A DNA stretch of 64,000 nt from NCBI GenBank assembly GCA_030765045.1, contig CM060964.1, positions 143,912,721 through 143,976,720 of the forward strand, written 5' to 3'. Each line of letters starts with the position of its first letter. The stretch's first letter is position 1. This document shows, one piece after another, positions 56,452-64,000 of this stretch. Position numbers and translations under genes: made by a program. The notes under the pieces were generated by a model. It worked only from the letters and a program-made list of their open reading frames with translations. It had not been told where the DNA came from and ran no database searches. This DNA comes from Tenodera sinensis (taxonomy: Eukaryota; Arthropoda; Insecta; Mantodea; Mantidae).

Positions 56452-56648
56452 CACACATCGCTCCCTCAGGGGGTCCTACTTGGGTAGTTACGGGTTTGGC
56501 GTACTCGGTGGCCCGAGCAGCTAACCATCACTTCACCCTCTTCATGGCTATCAACTGTACCACGTACTAGCTGCTTCTGTTGCTATTATTCATCACCCTC
56601 TGCCTCTTCTAGGTTTATTCTGATTATAAGTTTGTAAGGTCCTAGATT

Positions 56649-56988
56649 AGACCGCCTCCGCAGCGCAGATGGTAGCGCGCTTGCCTCTGGCGTGGAGGAC
56701 CCGGGTTCAATCCCCGGTACTAGCATGGGGATTTCATCCCCACTGGGAGGTGTGGCTTTCAGCCTCGTTAGGTCCCGGGGGGACTAATTGAGGAGCTACT
56801 TGATGGAGAAGTAGCGGCCCCAGGTGTAGAAGACCGCATCACTGGCCGGGAGGGCTCGGGGCGCTGACCATGTCCCACCCTCCTGTACTGAATCTCACCA
56901 ATGACGCCTGTAGTGGGAAGATGTGGGGGACGCAGTGGCTGGGCGTTAGGCCTTGGCCCTTCGTGGGCTGTCGCGCCGGGGTTTAGTT
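56649..56988 (+). mobile_element. tRNA-derived SINE, family D
   Basis: Flanked by a perfect 14-bp duplication TAAGGTCCTAGATT at 56635-56648 and 56989-57002. The head has an A-box-like GCGCAGATGGTAGCGCGC and a B box CGGGTTCAATCCCCG. The body is GC-rich (CGGGGGGACTAATTGAGG, CACTGGCCGGGAGGGC) and it ends GCCGGGGTTTAGTT without a long A-tail. Unlike the other SINE families here. Confidence 0.9.
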
Positions 56989-57588
56989 TAAGGTCCTAGA
57001 TTTATAACTCCTGTCTCACCAACAGGAATCCTTCCTGTCTCCCTGATCCTGTCCCACGGTTTCAGCGTGGCCCCCCACTTGTGTGCTCTTCGGAGGTCTG
57101 AGGTGCCAAGGCTGGGCGGACCTTTCACACCACTTCCATGTGTAACCTTAGGTGCGGAGCCCGTCCACATGCCATGTACACCCACGTAGCTCCTTGAGGG
57201 CACCGCCTGTGTTAATTGCCCAATGGCCGTGTGCAGTCGGGTTCGTATCACCGGCCGTATGTGGTACCGCTTACGGAACCCGGGTGCAGTCAACCCGAAT
57301 TCCTCTGAATCCACGCTGACTACGTTGTGGCAGTGTGGCCTAAAGTGGGAGCCACAGGCGTTTATTCCTCTGGTGAGGGAATAAAGCCCGGGTTAGCGTG
57401 GTGAATGGTTTACCCATGTGGACAAGCAGTGGAGATCGGAGGGTAGTCCCTCTGAAGTACGCCTTGAAGTCGGTCATGGAGGGATCTCCATGGTGGCACA
57501 GACCATGGAGATGTTGGGGTCTTTCTTTTCTTTGACCCCCGGATGGCAGGCTGACGCCGACGGTTCCGGTTGGGGGTCCAATTTCAAT

Positions 57589-58716
57589 ATGCATCCGCGC
57601 AAGCCCTCTCATTTTGACTCTTTTCTTGTTCTTACATTGGCTTGTGAAGGGAAGACGATTATGAATTTTAGCCCTTTTTGTATCAAACGTGAGGTAGATA
57701 GAATATGTGGCCCGGTGTAGAACGCAGAAAGACTACGTGACGGTACGCTGTTAATCGAGATCAAAAGGGCAGATCAGTCAGAGGAACTCTTGAAAGCGAA
57801 CTTGTTGGGATCCTACCCAATCCGGGTAGGCCCACACAAATCGCTTAACACTTGTGGTCTGGACAATCTGTCGAACGAGGAGATTGACAACTGCTTCTCC
57901 GACCAGCGTGTATATCAGGCCAACCGCCTTACGCGAAAATAGGATGGCGAGGGGTTAGCTTTGCGTACAATGTTTAATACTCAAAGGCACTAAATTGCCT
58001 GAGTACATCTTTTGTGGGTATGAAGGTGCCACTGTACGCCAGTGTGTGGCAAACCCAATGCGGTATTTCAGGTGCCAGCGGTTCGGCCGTAATAAGACCT
58101 CCTGTAATAATCCTGCTATTTGTAAGCTTTGTGGATCAGCAGCCCATGAAGACTCGCCATGTACACGGGATACTCTTTGTGTGAACTGTGGAGAGAGTCA
58201 TCCATCAAGCTCGCGTTAGTGTTCTAAATTTATGGACGAGAAGTCAATACAGGAGTTGCGCGTGAAAGAACGGCTCACCTTTTTGGAAGCGCGTCGCCGC
58301 TTCGAACAGCTGAAACCTGCGACCACTCTAGGTTTCGTGTCAGCACTCTTGCCCACACCGTGGCCATTCAGCACGTTCCAGTCGCTGATGCTGCCACGCA
58401 GACTGACTCACCAACGAGCGCCTCTCCACCGACACCTGCACCAACAACTAAATCTTCCGCCGTGCAGACACCTACTCACCAGCCATCCACAAGCAGTAGC
58501 CACACCGTTTTACCTGTCAACGCTCATCGTTCGCGACCTAAACACCGGGCGAGTAGTCGTTCATCCCCAAAGAAGTCCCGCTCTCGGTCAACAAGCCGCC
58601 AGGGCTCTTCAGGGTCACCAGAGGTTGGCGACTTGAACATACCAGGTACCAAGTCGGTCAAGGTAACACTGAAAAAGAAAAAGCTGAAGCCAAACAATTT
58701 TGGTAAGCAGGTTTAA
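57589..58716 (+). pseudogene. family-A LINE ORF1 fused to the last codons of ORF2
   Basis: Starts MHPRKPSHFDSF at 57589, the same start as in the two other copies. In-frame TAG at 57718-57720 and a few further lesions interrupt it. The knuckles at 57995-58219 are CQRFGRNKTSC (first Cys pair partly YFRC), CKLCGSAAHEDSPC and CVNCGESHPSSSR. The tail (58360-58716) is Arg/Ser-rich, then KVTLKKKKLK. The frame ends NNFGKQV, where complete ORF1 would end and where ORF2 ends IDFGKQL. The deletion therefore joined the end of ORF1 to the last five or so codons of ORF2. Confidence 0.82.
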
Positions 58717-58974
58717 CTTGTATTTTATTTCGTGGTTTTATTTTAATCTTTCGCATTTTTATCTGCTTACCTTCTAAGATCACTTTTTAGGTTTTAACTG
58801 TTTTTAGCTTGCCTTTTTAGATCAGTTTTACATTTTAACTGTTTTAGCTTTTATCTGTTTTAGATTTCCCGTTTTAATATTTCATTTTGAGTATTAAGTG
58901 GTGGTGAGTTTACCCTGTTTTTTATCTTTAGACTTGGGGCCCTAATGACCTAGCTGTCGACGGGCCCTTAAATC

Positions 58975-59025
58975 CTACTCAGTCACTCACTCACTCTCTC
59001 ACTCACTCATTCACTCACTCACTGC
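58975..59025. repeat. (CTCA)n tail of the deleted family-A copy
   Basis: About 11 CTCA/CACT units with TCTC and ATTC variants directly after CGGGCCCTTAAATCC. Confidence 0.85.
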
Positions 59026-59455
59026 TCACGTCGTAGCTTGATGTCGTGGTGTCAACTTCCGATCCCTCTGGGGTCAAGACCGTTCCTATATGTACCTACA
59101 CCCACAGATTTACAGTGAATCCGAAGCAAACGTACTTCTTCAAAGATCCTACGGCCTCTGCCAGTTGAAAGTGCACCTCCTTGGCCAGTTTCCCTTCATC
59201 TCCTCGCCGATTGCGCTCCCAAGACACTAGGCAGCGCAGTTGCATGTAGCGGGATTACTCTACCCATCGATATTGGCAATCATTTTATTGCTCTGATTTC
59301 GGTATCCGGTGACCCTGATACTCCTCCCATTTGAAGAGGTAATGAAGCAGAAGCCATCTGCTCCAAAAAGCCCGAGTCCCACACGGAACCAAAAGGACAA
59401 GCTGAAGCGAAAACCGCCGGTTAAACGAACTTCGCGAATAGCCTTTACCAGGATG

Positions 59456-60148
59456 TCCATTCTACAATTGAGTACACGCAACCAACGCGGGCATAAATCT
59501 CAACTGCAGCTACTACCTAATTCACTGTCCCCCACTATTTTCTGCTTGCAGGAGGCCAGACTTCTTCAGCAGGATACTTTTGTCTTTCCTGGCTTTACTC
59601 CGGTGCGATTTGATTTACCACGGGAACCTGGTAGCCCTGCACATGGCGGTATCCTGCTCATGATCCGCGAGGACGATTTCTAATAGTCTCTAATGCTCAC
59701 TACCACATTGCAAACTTTTGCCGTCATTCTTAGTTTCCCGGGGTTTTCTTTCACTTTATGTTCCGTTTATCTACTGCCTTCTTCCTCCATTGCGATTACG
59801 AGCCTGTCACATCTTGTGTCTCAAGTCCCAACGCCCTTCCTGTTGGGAGACTTCAATGCCCCCCACCCACTTTGTGGATCAACTAGGGCATGCCTAAGAC
59901 TGAAGAATCTTGCAGAGTTCTTTCATCAGGGCCACCTCTCTCCTCTTAACACTGGTGAACCTACTTTTATTTCTGATTTCACAGGCACTCTCTCTCACCT
60001 AGACTTATCTGTTTTCTTGGCACAGCTTGCACATCGTCTTGAGTGGACCGTCGTCTCAAACACCTTCTATAGCATCATGTTCCCTGCTGATCAGCCTGCT
60101 CTCCAACAACATACCTTCGTCACGTGTACCAGCCTGACAATTACATAG
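59456..60148 (+). pseudogene. family-C-like LINE endonuclease domain
   Basis: AP-type endonuclease that would nick the target for reverse transcription. The first Met context MSILQLSTRNQRG corresponds to the family start IxQWNxRG, so the usual Asn catalytic position is altered here. CLQEA keeps the catalytic Glu, GDFNA keeps Asp and Asn, NTGEPTF and LDLSV are the expected core strings. The final SDH is not intact (ADQPAL). One stop at 59681-59683 with a shift divides it. Confidence 0.65.
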
Positions 60149-60455
60149 AGCGAACTGGCCTCTTTTTTGCAGCCTAGTGGTGTTCAACGACCGTGTGTTC
60201 GGAGATGTTGACCAGATAGTGGATCACTTTACCTCCGTGATCATATCCGCCGCCGAACGTACTATACCTCGGTCGTCGGCTAAACCACGACGTTTACCCG
60301 TTCCTTTGTAGAGCAAAGAATGCTACGCGACGGTTCGTGCGTGCCGGGCTGCACTACGGGGTTCCAGCGCCAACCTATTCTGATAATCTGGTCACCTTTA
60401 AGCGCTCACGCGACAATACTCATCGCATCATACAGGCCAGCATGACGACATTCTG

Positions 60456-60682
60456 TCGGTCGGAGTGGCTCAGTTGCTTAGACGGTGTCTTAATGATCCC
60501 AAGGTTGCGGGTTCAAATCCGGTCTGGACCGATGGTTTTAAGTGTGCTTAAAACGACAGCTCCATGTCAGTAAATATACTGGCATTACTAAAAGGCTCCT
60601 GCGGGTCAGAATTCCGGCACACCAGCGACGCTGATATGATTCTAGCACTTGACAGCGTCGTTAACCAACAAAATATTTATTT
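60456..60682 (+). mobile_element. tRNA-derived SINE, family C, complete
   Basis: Flanked by a 14-bp duplication with one mismatch: ATGACGACATTCTG (60442-60455) and ATGATGACATTCTG (60683-60696). The head reads TCGGTCGGAGTGGCTCAGTT (A-box region) and TGCGGGTTCAAATCCGGTC (B box). The 3' part includes AATTCCGGCACACCAGCGAC and GACAGCGTCGTTAACCAACA. It lies in the linker between endonuclease and RT of a LINE. Confidence 0.88.
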
Positions 60683-61930
60683 ATGATGACATTCTGGCTC
60701 AGCTTGGTCGAGTCCTTTAATCGCTTCCTACCGTTATCTGTGCTTTAGGACAAGCTCCGTCACGTGACCGGCAAAGTTTCACGCATTCTGGTACCTGGTC
60801 TTCGGATCAATAGTGGCATCGTGGTTTCTCCTCAGCTGTCGCTGACGCCCTGGGAGGCACTTTTATTGATGTCTGTAATTCCTCCCGTTAACCCCGGAAG
60901 TTTTGGCCATGATGAACCGGGCTGAGTCACATGAACCATTCTTTCACGCTTTGAACCACGAATGTTATAACGCCTTCTTCACCATGCACGACCTGGAGGG
61001 GTTCCTAGCCTCTTGGAGACCCGCCGCACCAGGTCCGGGATGGTGACCACGTCTTAATGTTGCATAACCTATATTTGGCTGGTGTATTCATTCCCTTGCA
61101 AGTGTATAGTCTTACCTGGCGCACAGCAACATTTCCGTCCGCTTGGCCCGATTTTAAAACCTGCGATCTTCATATCGTCCGATCTGCCGCACCTCTGCAA
61201 AGTGCTGGAGAGCATGATCAACGGACAATTGACATAGTGGCTTGAACCGAAAAATCTGCTTTCTAACCTGAGCATTCGTGGTCGGCTGCCCCTGTATATT
61301 CGGGAGTCCATGCGGGATAGGGTCTTTCAGGTACGGGTGGGATTTATCTCCCTTGTCTTTACTCAAGCGAATAATGTATCACAGGGCTCGGTACCAGTCG
61401 TCACACTATTCTCTATTGCCATCAGTCCCATTGTATAGTGCGTCCCACTCGGGTTTCATGTTCGCTATTCGTGGGGACTTCGCCGTTTACTGCAGTTCTT
61501 GGCGGACATCGCCCTACAGCGCCACCTCCAACTTGTCTTGACCACCTGTTGTCTTGGAGTGCCGAAAACTGGTTTTACTTCTCCACCGAGAAAACCGTCC
61601 GCGTTCACTTCTGGGGTCGGAAGGCCCTTCTTAAGCCTTCTTTGCGTCTCGGCCCAGATGCGCTTCCTTTCGTAGAGCAGAAGAAACCTTTGGAATTGAT
61701 TTTTGACAGAAAAATTAGATTGTCCTCTCATATTTCGTACTCAAACGCAAGTTGTGAACGTAGTCTTGCTGTTTTACCCGTCGTAAGTGGCACATCCCGG
61801 TGAAATGATAGCAAAACCCTCTTACGACTTTACTGCGTACTGGTCCAATCGAAACTTGGTTAATGTTGTGTTGTGTATTCCTACCATCACGACTCAGTGA
61901 ATGATATGGCGCAGCATCTGAACAAGAGGA

Positions 61931-64000
61931 CTCTCCGCTGTTGAACAATCCGTTCCACGGTCGACTTCCCATACCCGTTGCTTTCCTGTCCCCTGGTGGA
62001 CGGAAGAATGCCGGAATGTCGTTCATAGTCGAAGGCGTGCTCTTAGGACGTTTCAACAACAACCTACATTGAATAACCTACCTAATCTAATAAAAGAAAA
62101 TGCACACAAAGTCCAGACAAGTAATTAAGGATAGCAAAAAATAACATGGAGCAAGTTTGTCGCATCATTTAACCGATATACACCTTCGTCGGATGTATAG
62201 GAGAAGTCAAGGCGCATAGAAGCACAAACGACCCATATACCAATTGCAGATTTGAATACAGCTACAGGAGCTGTTGTTTGGCAGTGCTTTCACTCAAATG
62301 TCTGTGCTCTGATAACCACTTTCCTGAGTTCCTTCCAATTAAAACTCAAGTGGAATCTCAAGGCTTCGGGTTTCGTTCTACAAACGTAAAAGATTTCAAT
62401 CGTCTTTTCACCATGGCGGAGCTAGAATATTCTCCTAAATCTTCGTGGCTACCAGCACCAGGACCGGACAGTATTCACGTACAAATGTTTAACTGTAGGC
62501 CATCTTGTGTCGATATCGACACAGGAAATAAATGGATTTATGAAGAACTGTCAAACCGTTGGCATACCTTTCGATCTAGAGAGCCCTTATGATACGTACT
62601 GGAGAGCAGGTACTGCGCGTTCCTTGTATACCTGGCACATGCGTGGACGTTTAGCGCTATTCATTCAGGAGTTTATGAAAGACCACTCTTTCGGAGTAAG
62701 CATGAGCAAGACCTCAGCCTTTTTTTCCGGGTAAGGGTCGAATTCTTTTGTTCAGGAGGAGCGAGTACCTCAAGGTTCGGTACCAAGTGTCATGCTTTTT
62801 GCCATAGCATTTAACACCATCTAGAAATGTGTTCCTCCTGGAGTTTCGTCATTCCTATTCGTGGACGACTTAAAAGTCTATTGCACTTCTCAGTGCACGG
62901 CGTTCTTACAACAGCGCCTGCAGCAATGTTTGGACAACCTTCGAGAACGGGGCTCTAAAAGCGGCTTCCATTTCTCAATTGTGAAATCAATCTGCGTTAA
63001 TTCCTGGCGCCGTAGGAGTCGATTACAACCTTCGCTCCGTTTCCGTCCAGATTTACTCCCCTTCGCAGATGAAACGCGCTTCCTGGAGTTGATGTTGAAT
63101 AAGAAGCTTAGTTGGTCATATCATATAACACAACTGAGAGCACGAAGTGACCGTTCCCTGAATATCTTGCGGCTACTAAAGGGCAAATCGTGGGCAGCGG
63201 ATCGGACAGTTTTGCTGCGAATGTTCGCGCACTGGTCCGATCCAAACTGATAATGGGTGTATTTTTATTCGTCAGCACGACTATCTGTACTGAGAAGTTT
63301 AGGCGTGGTCCATAATAGAGACATCGGCATGGCAATAGGAGCTTTTCCAACAAGCCCAGTCGTGAGCATTTACGCCGAGGGTCCTGAACCTCCTCTGTAA
63401 TATCGGCGTGAGATTCTCTTAGCAATTTATAGTTGTGCGCTTAGATGTACGCCTAAGCATCCAACGTTCACTCCTTTTTCCACCATCGCGCTAAGAAAAC
63501 GATATAACAAAAGCACACTTAGTCCTAAGCCAGCGAGGTTTCGTTTCCAGGAGCTTCTAAGGAAGCTTGGGATAGAAATGCCTAACTTGTTTCCCAAGGA
63601 CGAGAAGCTATACCCCCTTGGCTGCCTGGCAGGCCCCATTTAGATCTTGAGATGTCCGCACATCAGAAATCCACGATGCCTATTTGTAGTATGCTCACGC
63701 GTTTCTTAGAATTTTTGTCAGGCTACACTGACCGACGTTTTGGTTACACCGATGGGTCAAAGAGCACCAGCGGTGTTGGTTGTGCTTGTGCTTATTTAAC
63801 CGATCCACATACGTTCGGCTTCCATAATAACACCTCTATTTATACTGCATATCTGTATTCAATATACCGAGCCGTTTTGCATATGTGCCGTCGTAAAGTA
63901 GGTGACTGCCTGATTTTGTGTATTTCCGTTAGCGCACTTCAAGCCTTCGTGAGCTATACAACTCCCATCCTATTGTATAACGTATCCAGGATGTCCTCCA
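61931..64000 (+). mobile_element. family-C-like LINE, second ORF2 copy (linker, RT, RNase H), continues beyond the window
   Basis: Begins in the linker (FPVPWWTEECRNVVHSRRRA near 61980-62050), then FNRLFTMAELEYSP and APGPDSIHVQMF (62390-62490). After an internal deletion come GIPFDLESPYDTYWRAG, an RT string VPQGSVPSVMLFAIAF near 62765-62820, FVDD near 62860, thumb (WAADRTVLLRMFA) and near 63730 GYTDGSKSTSGVGCA, an intact start of RNase H, with SVSALQAF at about 63930. The window ends inside RNase H. It overlaps in content with the preceding copy, so two copies lie head to tail or a duplication occurred. Confidence 0.75.
62861..63250 (+). pseudogene. family-C-like LINE RT catalytic region and thumb
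   Basis: A 129-codon frame carrying the polymerase catalytic motif as FVDD (62855-62870), then QQRLQQCLDNLRERGSKSGF, the usual helix before KxxxxxF, LPFADETRFLELMLNKKLSW (family LGLxLDxKLxW), and LNILRLLKGKSWAADRTVLL (thumb). It is interrupted by a stop at 63248, beyond which the thumb continues in other frames. Confidence 0.75.

Larger units (their letters stand above)
56458..59025 (+). mobile_element. family-A LINE derivative lacking ORF2
   Basis: 5' UTR (56458-57588, with a SINE inserted), ORF1 (57589-58716), then directly the family 3' UTR, the conserved end CTAGCTGTCGACGGGCCC and a (CTCA)n tail (58975-59025). Nearly the whole of ORF2 is missing; only its last codons remain, fused to ORF1. 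Both termini are kept, so this is an internally deleted derivative that could only have moved using another copy's enzymes. Confidence 0.85.
59026..61930 (+). mobile_element. family-C-like LINE, ORF2 remnant (endonuclease and RT)
   Basis: Upstream frames contain a basic ORF1-like end (KPSAPKSPSPTRNQKDKLKR). Endonuclease pieces follow at 59455-60100: SPTIFCLQEARLLQQ (family QET), LLGDFNAPHPLCGS, LNTGEPTFIS and SHLDLSV. RT pieces: APGPG near 61030, SSYRPICRTS near 61175, NNVSQGSVPVVTLFS near 61370-61420, a corrupted YADD (RGDFAVYCS near 61470) and thumb (FVEQKKPLELIFDRKIRLSS). No RNase H follows before 61930, where a second linker-RT copy starts. Many frameshifts and stops. Confidence 0.7.

Overview
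This window looks like intergenic, transposon-dominated chromosome from an arthropod, most likely an insect with a large repeat-rich genome. The evidence is I-clade and R1-like non-LTR retrotransposons, a Ty3/Gypsy-like LTR element with a tRNA-Leu-type primer site, several tRNA-derived SINE families, hAT and MULE DNA transposons, TTAA-flanked MITEs and long simple repeats. The species cannot be named. I see no host protein gene, no functional tRNA or rRNA gene and no CRISPR array. Every long open frame that makes sense is transposon-derived or a translated microsatellite.

Layout. 1-5268: the 5' part of a Ty3/Gypsy-like LTR element on the minus strand (LTR, primer site, gag, protease), split by an R1-like LINE whose 13-bp target duplication is intact. 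5269-8060: AT-rich, nothing recognised. 8061-8770: a LINE 5' leader and three 145-bp tandem repeats. 9781-13524: a LINE 3' end with a (GTGA)n tail, a TTAA MITE and SINEs. 14901-21223: the reference element, a complete but mutated I-clade LINE (here 'family A') with ORF1 (three CCHC knuckles), ORF2 (endonuclease, RT, RNase H, CCHC), a (CTCA)n tail and a 12-bp target duplication. 22428-23262: a compound (AAT)n/(AATCAT)n microsatellite. 24118-25968: a degraded hAT element with a nested LINE fragment. 26464-29110: LINE 3' and 5' ends and a SINE.

29889-33288: three family-A copies head to tail on the minus strand, joined through (GTGA)n tracts and ending in an hAT transposase pseudogene (33290-34663). 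35315-36235 and 45657-46495: two copies of an unidentified 0.9-kb repeat that starts with a hairpin. 37285-41900: more family-A copies, one scrambled. 41901-43175: a 1.3-kb (CTTG/CCTG)n tract. 43561-44716: a MULE transposase pseudogene. 49435-50680: a SINE and a transposase-like ORF. 51960-64000: LINEs, mostly on the plus strand, including two internally deleted family-A derivatives, a related family ('family C') and four SINE insertions.

The parts do not form a host pathway. They record successive insertions, many of which can be ordered by target duplications. The most interesting signals are the conserved simple-repeat tails and 3' hairpins of the LINEs, the head-to-tail arrays joined through those tails, and family-A derivatives that lost part or all of ORF2.
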